Part shown: positions 1 through 5,968 of the stretch, in pieces | Position numbering within the stretch: position 1 is the stretch's first letter | How the letters are laid out: each line of letters starts with the position of its first letter | Assembly: GCA_050256015.1 (NCBI GenBank) | Contig: JBFWIL010000107.1 | Span: 1 to 8,439, forward strand | Direction of reading: 5' to 3' | From: JBFWIL01 sp050256015 | GTDB taxonomy: Bacteria > Bacteroidota > Bacteroidia > Bacteroidales > Prolixibacteraceae | Length of the DNA: 8,439 nucleotides | Position numbers and translations under genes: made by a program | The notes under the pieces: generated by a model | Told to the model about the DNA's origin: nothing | The model's input: the letters and a program-made list of their open reading frames with translations, nothing else | Databases searched by the model: none

Positions 1-86
1 CGGTCTTTACGTTTCATAAACTTATTGAAATAGTATTTTACCGGGTTAGTGTATTTCAACAGTTTCCAGGGGCGGCTGCTATGTGG
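1..86 (-). pseudogene. In-frame 3' continuation of the glycosyltransferase gene beyond a TAA stop
   Basis: Read on the minus strand in the same frame as the glycosyltransferase that stops at 87-89, this stretch stays open for 28 codons to the window edge. It encodes PHSSRPWKLLKYTNP, then VKYYFNKFMKRKD. This looks like real protein: a Pro-His-Ser-Ser-Arg-Pro-Trp motif straight after the 'VIH' that precedes the stop, followed by a basic, aromatic tail of the sort that ends membrane-associated glycosyltransferases. I infer that it is the C-terminal part of the same gene, separated by one nonsense codon. CAA, AAA or GAA are each one base from TAA. The true 3' end lies outside the window. It could also be a base-calling error rather than a biological mutation. 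Confidence 0.7.
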
Positions 87-704
87 TTAGTGAATGACCG
101 GCAGCATCAAAAGCAGGTAATTCCGGAATCCCAGGCTTCTTGATTTCCTGGAAATATACACATCGTACCAGTCTTTTCCAGTGGACAATTCCCTGAAGGA
201 GAAGCTTTTTAGCAGGCCGGTTGTAAGCAGTGTACAGCAAAAGCTCAGGCTGTGGGAGGTATCGGCAATGGCTGATTTTTCATGTTTAAAATTGAGGTAA
301 GGAAAGTTGATTTTTCCCTGCTCATCGGTGGTCACGGCTCCAAGCATACCGCAGTTTTTCTGTTGCCTGCTAAGCTCCAGCATCCGTGTTAGTGTGTCTT
401 TTTTGATGATCACATCCGATTCGACCAGCACCAGCGGAACATCCATTTCCAGCGCCAGTTGCTGGGCTTTTTGCAGGGTGATATGATAGTTGGGTGAAGG
501 GGTATTGGTCAGGTCTTCAAGATTGATCATTTCAAAATCCAGGGTTGCCTGATTTTTTTCAAGGATGGTCCTGGTTTCTGTTGTGCTGAAATCATTGAAC
601 ACGATATACCGGTGGTCCCCGTCAGCTTCATGGATAGCCCGGATGGTTTGCAGCGTAGTTCCGATCGAATCTTTTACGGGTGTAACGACTAATAATTCAG
701 GCAT
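87..704 (-). CDS. Family-2-type glycosyltransferase, apparently truncated by an in-frame TAA
   Basis: This 205-residue product resembles a GT-A fold (GT2-like) glycosyltransferase, which would transfer a sugar from a nucleotide donor at the cytoplasmic face of the membrane. Residues 4-10 (LLVVTPV) form the typical first beta strand, and 34-39 (IVFNDF) resemble the second strand with its acidic turn. ESD at 95-97 (VLVESDVII) sits where GT2 enzymes carry the metal/nucleotide-binding DxD, with Glu replacing the first Asp. GKDWYDVYISRK (176-187) fits the acceptor-side acidic region. The start is the ATG at 702-704, inside an 8-nt overlap (ATGCCTGA) with the upstream dehydrogenase, which suggests translational coupling. 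An earlier in-frame ATG at 762-764 would add 20 poor residues inside that gene. The stop at 87-89 looks premature because coding sequence continues beyond it. Acceptor and donor are unknown. Confidence 0.8.
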   Translation of the reverse strand: MPELLVVTPVKDSIGTTLQTIRAIHEADGDHRYIVFNDFSTTETRTILEKNQATLDFEMINLEDLTNTPSPNYHITLQKAQQLALEMDVPLVLVESDVIIKKDTLTRMLELSRQQKNCGMLGAVTTDEQGKINFPYLNFKHEKSAIADTSHSLSFCCTLLTTGLLKSFSFRELSTGKDWYDVYISRKSRSLGFRNYLLLMLPVIH

Positions 705-1785
705 ATTGTAAGGGTTTGAAGGTGATGTTGAATTGACTGGCCAGGCGTTGCAGGTCTTCCACAACGGCTTCCTGTACCGGTATCCCGTTTTGCAGGCGTT
801 TCCGGGTTATTTCCCGTTCCGGATCGCCGGGAATAAGCACCGGCTGGTCAGTATTTACCCCCTCGGCCCTGCGAAAGGTGCGGATCCAGTTATCCATATG
901 CTGTTTGAATTCTCCGGCCGGACGGAAGGCATCCACCCGCATGGCTCCCAGAAAATGACCGATCCCTTCTCCAACCTGGTTGCCCGAAGGTTCCAGGAAT
1001 GCCACGAAGGGAGGTACCCACGGACCATAATTGGCACCGGAGAGAACGGCTGAAAAAATATCGACCAGGGCTCCCAGACAATAGCCTTTGTGCCCGCCGT
1101 GCTGACGGTCTCCTCCCAGCGGAAGCATGGATCCGCCCTTTTTCAGGACGGCTGCATCGGTGCTTGGATTTCCGTCCAGGTCTACTGCCCAGCCTAAAGG
1201 AGCATTCCGTCCTTCGCGTTGAAGCACTTCCAGCTTGCCGTTAGCCACCGTGGTGGTGGCCATATCCACAACCAGGGGGGCTTCTTCCAGAGCCGGAACA
1301 GCCACGCATATCGGATTGGTGCCCAGTAGCCGGCTTTTGGAGAATGTGGGTGAGACCAGCGGACTGGCATTGGTCAGGGCAAGGCCTATCATATCTTCGG
1401 GGAGGGCCATCATGGCATGGGTGGCGGCAATTCCGAAATGGTTGGAATTTTTTACGGCTACCCAGCCGGTTCCCGCATTCCGGGCTTTTTCGATGGCCAG
1501 TTTCATGGCCCGATGAGCAGTAACCAGTCCGGCTCCCATGTCGCCGTCAAGTACTGCGGTGGAAGGGGTTTCGTGTACCACATGCATGTCGGGACGGGCA
1601 TTCAGCCGTTTTTTTTCCCAGAGCCGTACATAGCCGCTAAGCCGGGCTACTCCGTGCGAATCGATTCCGCGCAGGTCGGCCTGATTCAGGGCATAGGCAG
1701 CAATTTCGGCCTGATTGTCCGGGCAACCCATGGCCCTGAAAACCTGACGGGAGAATTCTTTTAAATAGGCAGAACGAATGATCAT
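697..1785 (-). CDS. Malate/L-lactate dehydrogenase-family (Ldh_2) oxidoreductase
   Basis: A 362-residue, full-length member of the NAD(P)H-dependent 2-oxoacid / 2-hydroxyacid dehydrogenase family that includes YiaK, ComC sulfolactate dehydrogenase, AllD and DpkA. It is unrelated to classical Rossmann-fold LDH/MDH. Visible family motifs are DLRGIDSHGVARL (37-49) with His44 as the proposed catalytic acid/base, NSNHFG (113-118), GTNPI (155-159), DMATT (174-178), GGHKGY (230-235), and the C-terminal PGDPE...R..GIPV block (319-337). The enzyme is cytosolic and would interconvert a 2-hydroxy acid and a 2-oxo acid. The exact substrate (malate, lactate, sulfolactate, ureidoglycolate, diketogulonate) cannot be told from sequence. 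The ATG at 1783-1785 lies 3 nt after the stop of the short-chain dehydrogenase and has an AGGAAA ribosome-binding site, so the two genes are almost certainly co-transcribed. An A8 run encodes Glu-Lys-Lys near residue 58. Confidence 0.93.
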   Translation of the reverse strand: MIIRSAYLKEFSRQVFRAMGCPDNQAEIAAYALNQADLRGIDSHGVARLSGYVRLWEKKRLNARPDMHVVHETPSTAVLDGDMGAGLVTAHRAMKLAIEKARNAGTGWVAVKNSNHFGIAATHAMMALPEDMIGLALTNASPLVSPTFSKSRLLGTNPICVAVPALEEAPLVVDMATTTVANGKLEVLQREGRNAPLGWAVDLDGNPSTDAAVLKKGGSMLPLGGDRQHGGHKGYCLGALVDIFSAVLSGANYGPWVPPFVAFLEPSGNQVGEGIGHFLGAMRVDAFRPAGEFKQHMDNWIRTFRRAEGVNTDQPVLIPGDPEREITRKRLQNGIPVQEAVVEDLQRLASQFNITFKPLQYA

Positions 1786-1788
1786 ATT

Positions 1789-2547
1789 TTATTGTTTCCT
1801 GTGAAAGTCACGTGCTGAAGCCTGTGCTGCGGGCATGATGAGCAGGTCATCAATGTTTACGTGGGCAGGCCGCGACAGCACAAAGTAAATACTTTCTGCG
1901 ACGTCTTTTGCATACAGGGGGGTAAAACCTTCATATACCATGTCGGCTTTTCCCTGATCTCCTTTGAACCGGACCAGCGAAAATTCTGTTTCGACGGCTC
2001 CCGGACTGATTGTGCTGACCTTGATGTTATGGGGCAGCAGTTCGATCCGCATGGCCTTGCTGATCGCATTAACGGCATGCTTGGTGGCACAGTAAACCGA
2101 TCCCATCGGATAGGCTTCCTTCCCGGCAATGGAGGAAATGTTGACAATATGTCCCTGCTTCCGCGTAATCATCCACCGGGATACTTGTTGAGTGATATAT
2201 AACAGCCCTTTTACATTCGTGTCTATCATCGTTTCCCAATCATTCGTATCTGCTTCCGCAACATTGTCCAGGCCTGCTGCCAACCCGGCATTGTTGATCA
2301 GCACATCCACTTTTTTCCAGTCTTCGGGCAGCCTGTTCAGAGCTGCTTCTGTCTCTGTCACGGAGCGGATATCGAAGTTTAACAGCATAACCGCAGTCTC
2401 TTTTCCCAGTTTCTGCTGCAGGGCTTCCAGTCGTTCCCGGCGTCTGCCGGTCAGAATCAGCCGGTATTGCCTGGCTGCCAGCAAATGTGCGGTCTCCATT
2501 CCGATACCGGATGTTGCCCCGGTAATCAGGGCTGTTTTTTGTGTCAT
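1789..2547 (-). CDS. Short-chain dehydrogenase/reductase, YdfG-like (NADP-dependent 3-hydroxy acid dehydrogenase type)
   Basis: A 252-residue classical SDR with all the expected elements. The nucleotide-binding TGATSGIG is at 9-16, the arginine-rich GRRRERL at 34-40 favours NADP(H), and NNAG is at 85-88. Catalytic residues are Asn111, Ser139, Tyr152 and Lys156 (YCATK). The C-terminal RPAHVNIDDLLIMP segment (226-239) is characteristic of the YdfG group, which oxidises L-allo-threonine, serine and other 3-hydroxy acids. The exact substrate here is an inference from that similarity. The enzyme would be a cytosolic tetramer. It is the first gene of the leftward run and diverges from the AIR-synthase-like gene across a 112-nt gap. 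No Shine-Dalgarno sequence is visible before the ATG (2545-2547), which is common in this phylum. Confidence 0.93.
   Translation of the reverse strand: MTQKTALITGATSGIGMETAHLLAARQYRLILTGRRRERLEALQQKLGKETAVMLLNFDIRSVTETEAALNRLPEDWKKVDVLINNAGLAAGLDNVAEADTNDWETMIDTNVKGLLYITQQVSRWMITRKQGHIVNISSIAGKEAYPMGSVYCATKHAVNAISKAMRIELLPHNIKVSTISPGAVETEFSLVRFKGDQGKADMVYEGFTPLYAKDVAESIYFVLSRPAHVNIDDLLIMPAAQASARDFHRKQ
1795..1800 (-). promoter_or_regulatory. Ribosome-binding site of the Ldh_2 gene
   Basis: AGGAAA on the minus strand lies 9 nt before the ATG at 1783-1785. It sits inside the last codons of the upstream short-chain dehydrogenase, so it supports both this start codon and co-transcription of the two genes. 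Confidence 0.55.
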
Positions 2548-2620
2548 AATCGGTTGGTTTATGCGTTATGCAAAGGAAATTAAAATTCTCTTTTTTTTAT
2601 GGAAAAATAAACTACTTGAC

Positions 2621-2628
2621 TATTTTTG
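2621..2628 (+). promoter_or_regulatory. Putative Bacteroidota -7 promoter element of the AIR-synthase-like gene
   Basis: TATTTTTG matches the TAnnTTTG consensus and would start transcription near 2632, leaving a leader of about 28 nt before the ATG at 2660. No TTG is present at the expected -33 position, but an AT-rich segment with a run of eight T (2591-2598) lies there. The rest of the 2548-2659 gap holds a poor minus-strand candidate for the divergent dehydrogenase (TTCCTTTG, complement of 2571-2578, one mismatch) and no other clear signal. Confidence 0.5.
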
Positions 2629-2647
2629 TTTCCACGATTTATGCGAT

Positions 2648-2652
2648 AAAGG
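2648..2652 (+). promoter_or_regulatory. Ribosome-binding site that fixes the start of the AIR-synthase-like gene
   Basis: AAAGG lies 7 nt upstream of the ATG at 2660-2662. It picks this start over the in-frame ATGs further upstream, which lie in the promoter region or antisense to the divergent dehydrogenase. Confidence 0.6.
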
Positions 2653-2659
2653 TAACTAT

Positions 2660-3700
2660 ATGGCTGAAGAGACAGCAAACAAAGCGGTGTTTCCCATCAA
2701 TCTGATTGAAGAACCTGCCGACCTTAAAGATATTGTTTTCAATTTGATGGTAAACCCGAATCTGGCCCCGGTTAATTATTTCAATGATTTCAGCGATGAA
2801 GGAATCGAACCGGAGAGCTTCTCCGGAGCTGAAACCGATGATGCGGGTGTGTTTACCACGGATAACGGTCAGACCATGGCTATGACTACCCATGCTTTTC
2901 ATCATCATCTGATGAATGATCCGCAGACTGCTACGGAGATTTTACTTAGCCGGGCTGTTCGCCGTATGGTTTGTTGCGGAGCCAAACCCCAGGTGGTCAG
3001 CGCTTTTTTGTATCATATCAACATTGCCGATCCGAACGGACAGCGGATTGCTTCCGGTGCCAAGAAAGGGCTGGAGCGTGCCGGAGCCGGATTCGGACTG
3101 AAAGTTTCCGATCGGAAAATCCGCTTCGACTGTTTCTCCAGCCTTGGTCCGGTGCCGCCAACTTTGATCATTAGTCTGATGGGGAGCATAGCCGATCAGG
3201 AACGAATTCTGACCCATCAGTTAAAAACCAAGGGAAACAATATTTTTATGATCGGTCGGTCTTCCGAGGATATCGGTTCATCTGAATATCTGGAGTTCTA
3301 TCACGGAGTGGAAGATTCACCGCTTCCGTTATTCGACCTGGAGCTGGAAGTCAAACTGCAGCAACTGATGGAACAGCTGATAGAAAAAAAACTTATCTCC
3401 TCGGCCAGTCCGGTTGGCAAGGGAGGGTTGTTCTTTTCTTTGTTGCGGGCAGGTATGCCCGGCGGATTGGGTTTTGACATTACCACCGATGCGGAGATCC
3501 GGCGGGATGCTTTCCTGTTTGGGGAATCCATGGGCAGGCTTATTGCGGGTGTCCCCCAGGGAAGAGCGGACGATTTTGTGGATTTTATGCGGGATTCCGG
3601 ACTGCCCTTTTTTGCCCTGGGGCATGTAACCCGCGGAGAAATCCGTATTGATGATGAGTCGTATGGTTTTATCGATAAAATGATACCCGTGTCCCGGTAA
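2660..3700 (+). CDS. AIR-synthase-related protein (PurM/PurL/SelD/HypE superfamily), function unknown
   Basis: The 346-residue product resembles a single PurL/PurM-type synthetase unit, with an N-terminal AIRS-like half and a C-terminal AIRS_C-like half. In the N half, TATEILLSRAVRRMVCCGAKP (90-110) matches the helix and 'GAkP' turn of the family. GLERAGAGFG (137-146) with FD at 156-157 and the VPPTLIISLMG strand (165-175) fit the rest of the domain. MIGRSSEDIGSSEYL (197-211) resembles the PurL segment that starts the second half. VGKGGLFFSLLRAG (252-265) aligns with the 'SDGGL' loop, but a Lys replaces the Asp. FGESMGRLIAGVP (287-299) matches the FxESxGR motif of PurL. Whole PurL is far longer, and no glutaminase domain is present, so this is probably a paralogue that does not carry out ordinary purine synthesis. 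It may bind ATP or a phosphorylated ligand. It lies 94 nt upstream of menG on the same strand. Superfamily call fairly firm; role unknown. Confidence 0.75.
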   Translation: MAEETANKAVFPINLIEEPADLKDIVFNLMVNPNLAPVNYFNDFSDEGIEPESFSGAETDDAGVFTTDNGQTMAMTTHAFHHHLMNDPQTATEILLSRAVRRMVCCGAKPQVVSAFLYHINIADPNGQRIASGAKKGLERAGAGFGLKVSDRKIRFDCFSSLGPVPPTLIISLMGSIADQERILTHQLKTKGNNIFMIGRSSEDIGSSEYLEFYHGVEDSPLPLFDLELEVKLQQLMEQLIEKKLISSASPVGKGGLFFSLLRAGMPGGLGFDITTDAEIRRDAFLFGESMGRLIAGVPQGRADDFVDFMRDSGLPFFALGHVTRGEIRIDDESYGFIDKMIPVSR

Positions 3701-3707
3701 CGATCTT

Positions 3708-3731
3708 TTCTTATCAGGATCCTGAAAAGAA
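3708..3731 (+). terminator. Imperfect hairpin after the AIR-synthase-like gene (weak terminator or attenuator candidate)
   Basis: TTCTTATCAG pairs with CTGAAAAGAA around a GATC loop, giving ten stem positions with one A-A mismatch. It begins 8 nt after the stop codon. There is no U tract on the 3' side, so it is a poor intrinsic terminator. It might stabilise the transcript end or attenuate read-through into menG. No convincing promoter for menG is seen in the remaining gap (3732-3794). Confidence 0.25.
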
Positions 3732-3794
3732 CGCTTCGATATAGCGGGTTAAAACCAGACTTGTTTGCGCTTTGCCGTGCGTGAGAAATGACGA

Positions 3795-4493
3795 ATGAAA
3801 ATGAATAAAAAGCAGCAGGTCGAGCAGATGTTTGACAACATAGCCTCCAGCTATGATTTTCTGAATCACTTCCTGAGTATGGGAATCGATAAATTGTGGC
3901 GGAAAAAGGCCGTTCGCATGTTAAAGAAGTACAACCCTATGAATATTCTTGATGTTGCTTCAGGAACGGGCGATTTTGCCATTGAAACGGCTAAGATCAT
4001 GCCTCATGAAATTGTCGGTTTTGACCTGTCGGGGCAGATGCTCCGTGTGGGTGAGGAAAAAGTCAGAAAACTTGAATTGGACGGGATAATCCGTTTTCAG
4101 AAAGGTGATTCCGAAAATATGCCTTTTGCTGCCGGGTCATTTGATGCCATTACAGTAGCCTTCGGGGTCCGGAATTTTGAGAACCTCGAAAAAGGACTAC
4201 AAGAATTTATCCGCGTTTTAAAACCGGGAGGTGTGGCTGTGATCCTGGAATTCTCCCGCCCGCACGTTTTCCCGTTCAGACAGCTCTATATGTTCTATTT
4301 CAGGCATATTCTTCCACTTATAGGCGGTCTTATTTCGAAAGATGATTCGGCCTACAATTATCTGCCTGAATCGGTGATGGCCTTTCCCGATGATCAGGAC
4401 TTTCTTAATATCCTGAAGCGAAACGGATTCAGCCGTTTCCGCCAGCGGCGCCTGACTTTCGGTATAGCTACTATCTATGAAGCTGTGAAATGA
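3795..4493 (+). CDS. ubiE: Demethylmenaquinone C-methyltransferase MenG/UbiE
   Basis: A 232-residue, full-length class I SAM-dependent methyltransferase that adds the C-methyl group to demethylmenaquinone, the last step of menaquinone synthesis, at the inner face of the membrane. The UbiE signature YDFLNHFLSMGIDKLW spans 20-35. The SAM-binding motif ILDVASGTGDFA is at 51-62, the acidic DLSGQM at 77-82, GDSENMPF at 104-111, VAFGVRNF at 121-128 and RVLKPGG at 140-146. All are intact. In a Bacteroidota context menaquinone, not ubiquinone, is the expected product. The ATG at 3795 gives M-K-M; the second ATG two codons on is an equally possible start. It may be co-transcribed with the AIR-synthase-like gene. 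Its TGA stop lies only 17 nt from the stop of the converging serpin gene, with no terminator visible between them. Confidence 0.96.
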   Translation: MKMNKKQQVEQMFDNIASSYDFLNHFLSMGIDKLWRKKAVRMLKKYNPMNILDVASGTGDFAIETAKIMPHEIVGFDLSGQMLRVGEEKVRKLELDGIIRFQKGDSENMPFAAGSFDAITVAFGVRNFENLEKGLQEFIRVLKPGGVAVILEFSRPHVFPFRQLYMFYFRHILPLIGGLISKDDSAYNYLPESVMAFPDDQDFLNILKRNGFSRFRQRRLTFGIATIYEAVK

Positions 4494-4502
4494 AGAGAAC
4501 GA
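4488..4502 (+). repeat. 15-nt direct repeat, copy 1
   Basis: AAATGAAGAGAACGA overlaps the menG stop codon. An identical copy overlaps the stop of the FAD-dependent dehydrogenase at 7527-7541. The repeat is direct and both copies sit in the same relation to a gene end. It may be chance. Confidence 0.4.
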
Positions 4503-4510
4503 CTGAGTGG

Positions 4511-5770
4511 TCAAATGGAATCACTGATCTCTCCGATTTTCCCGGCAAAGAGGATAACACCTGTACTGTTTTCCCTGATCAGGAACAGGAAAGGCCGGTC
4601 AACAAAGAAATCAATTTTTTCAGGTTCTGAAGGAAGTGAAGTATTCAGCATCTCTACAGCCGTAACAGCAGCGGCTTCCGTGCCTTCTTCATTGACCTCG
4701 ACATAGGTTTTATGGATGACTTTGGAAATAAAAATATCTAGTAAGTCAGTCATGCCGCTGAAATCTGCCTCTTTTGCTTTGAAAGCTTTATGCATGCCCA
4801 TGGCCGGCAGGATCTCTTTTTCCATGTCATAACTGCATTCAATTTTAAATCTGGGAAGCTTCAGATTGACATTACAGGTACGGTAATACAGGCTGTTCCA
4901 GTTTTCGGTATTGGCCTCCCCTAACAGATCCTCTGCTGACTTTCCGTCGTGCGGAAGCATAACGACCATGTTGAAGGCCCCGTTTCCGTATGGCAACTGC
5001 AGGTATCCGCCATTTTCCGTTGAGGCATACCGAAATTCCGCTGTCTGCTGCATCATTCTGACGGTTTGCTGCGATCCATTTTCCGTGGTGAACAGGTCGC
5101 TGACCGTCTGTTTTTCCTCAAATTTCATCTGCCAGATCCCTTTGAAATAGATCGCGTTGACCAGGTAACTAACTGCCTCGGGCGGTATCCCGTCGAGGAC
5201 TTTCGTTATTTTTTCGTCGGTGGCATCTGAACACCAGTTGTTTATCGCATCCAATGTTTGCGGATCCGAGAAATCCATTTCCCTGACTTCTGCGTCATAA
5301 AAGGTCTGGTTTGTTTTTATAAAAGCCTCTTTAAACGAAATCCCCAATCTGTTCCAGATAGAATTGGCGATACCGAGCTCTGTCGAAGGATCTACTTCCA
5401 GCAAGGCTTCCCGCAACGTTTGGTTATAGTCGTTTATTTGTTCCATGGTGTACCCGCTTACCCGTAAGGCCTGTAACATTTCACCGGCGGTTTCTCCGTT
5501 GGCCCCGTTCAGGGTCATGGAAAGGGCCATGCTGACGCTCAGCGGGGAGATAAAAACGTTCGGCTTTGACTCCGCGTTAACGGTAGTTTTTAACAAGTCG
5601 AAGGCGAAATCGTTATCCTGACCGGTTTTGTTGAGGTATTCGCTTCCCAGTACTATTGATTCGGCTTTTTTAAATTGGTCGGGCTCATCATCATCGTCCT
5701 GGCTGCATGAGGTAAAACCGGAAAAAACTATTATTAGTGTTACAGCATAAAAAATTCTTGTGTAATTCAT
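4511..5770 (-). CDS. Serpin-family protease inhibitor, predicted surface lipoprotein
   Basis: This 419-residue serpin is probably an inhibitor of serine (or cysteine) proteases. It begins with a lipoprotein signal peptide: hydrophobic 6-19, then TSC with Cys22 as the lipidated residue. The next residues, SQDDDDEPD, resemble the acidic signal that places lipoproteins on the outer face of the Bacteroidota outer membrane. Serpin landmarks are FISPLSVSMALSMTLNGA (73-90), NAIYFKGIW (205-213), LPRFKIE (305-311), and the C-terminal signature VDRPFLFLI (390-398). The hinge EEGTEAAAVT (361-370) keeps the Thr at P14 and small residues at P12-P10 needed for loop insertion, as in inhibitory serpins. Aligned with alpha-1-antitrypsin, P1-P1' is Thr377-Ser378, suggesting elastase-like targets. 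Miropin of Tannerella forsythia is a known relative in kind. AAGG lies only 2 nt before the ATG. The gene stands alone on the minus strand, with no protease gene beside it. Confidence 0.94.
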   Translation of the reverse strand: MNYTRIFYAVTLIIVFSGFTSCSQDDDDEPDQFKKAESIVLGSEYLNKTGQDNDFAFDLLKTTVNAESKPNVFISPLSVSMALSMTLNGANGETAGEMLQALRVSGYTMEQINDYNQTLREALLEVDPSTELGIANSIWNRLGISFKEAFIKTNQTFYDAEVREMDFSDPQTLDAINNWCSDATDEKITKVLDGIPPEAVSYLVNAIYFKGIWQMKFEEKQTVSDLFTTENGSQQTVRMMQQTAEFRYASTENGGYLQLPYGNGAFNMVVMLPHDGKSAEDLLGEANTENWNSLYYRTCNVNLKLPRFKIECSYDMEKEILPAMGMHKAFKAKEADFSGMTDLLDIFISKVIHKTYVEVNEEGTEAAAVTAVEMLNTSLPSEPEKIDFFVDRPFLFLIRENSTGVILFAGKIGEISDSI

Positions 5771-5882
5771 GACCTTAATGATTTGGTTGACGATCAGTAA
5801 TAAGATGCGAAAATTGGTCTGTGGTTGCTTGTATTTTTTAAAATTTCATTAAAAATTTATTTGACTAGATGTTTTTTTGTTA

Positions 5883-5938
5883 CAGGGGTCAGCAGGTTTC
5901 GGAGACAAACTTTATTGTATGATAGCTGTTGACCCTTG
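5883..5938. repeat. Imperfect inverted repeat in the serpin / FAD-dehydrogenase divergent region
   Basis: CAGGGGTCAGCAG (5883-5895) and CTGTTGACCCTTG (5926-5938) are complementary at 11 of 13 positions, and the other two are G-T, so all 13 could pair in plus-strand RNA. Arm centres are about 43 bp apart and the intervening loop is 30 nt. The right arm overlaps the proposed -33 element of the FAD-dehydrogenase gene. It could be a two-site operator or a structured RNA. The rest of this 198-nt gap (5771-5968) is AT-rich. It contains no clear promoter for the serpin; the nearest is a TAAAGTTTG-like match on the minus strand around 5906-5914. Confidence 0.45.
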
Positions 5939-5955
5939 GGTATTCATTATATTTG
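5929..5955 (+). promoter_or_regulatory. Putative Bacteroidota promoter of the FAD-dependent dehydrogenase gene
   Basis: TATATTTG (5948-5955) matches the TAnnTTTG -7 consensus exactly. A TTG at 5929-5931 lies 16 nt upstream, slightly closer than the usual 17-23 nt. Transcription would begin around 5960, leaving a leader of only about ten nucleotides. Confidence 0.5.
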
Positions 5956-5968
5956 CCGTTAAAATTAG

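Noticed and set aside
705..764. Earlier ATG (762-764) for the glycosyltransferase
   Set aside because: It would add 20 residues with no glycosyltransferase character inside the 3' end of the dehydrogenase. The ATG at 702-704 begins exactly at the usual first beta strand and makes the ATGCCTGA coupling.
2192..2659. An open frame upstream of and continuous with the AIR-synthase-like gene (would give 502 residues)
   Set aside because: It runs antisense through the short-chain dehydrogenase and across the promoter region. The ribosome-binding site and the family match place the start at 2660.
3384..3391. A8 run in the AIR-synthase-like gene, and a similar A8 (minus strand, 1609-1616) in the Ldh_2 gene, as programmed slippage sites
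   Set aside because: Both encode Glu-Lys-Lys in frame, and in each the protein continues with normal family sequence in the zero frame, so no frameshift product is implied.
4490..4640. Short plus-strand frame beginning with the ATGA that overlaps the menG stop
   Set aside because: It lies antisense to the serpin 3' end and encodes a low-complexity polar peptide of about 49 residues with no family resemblance.
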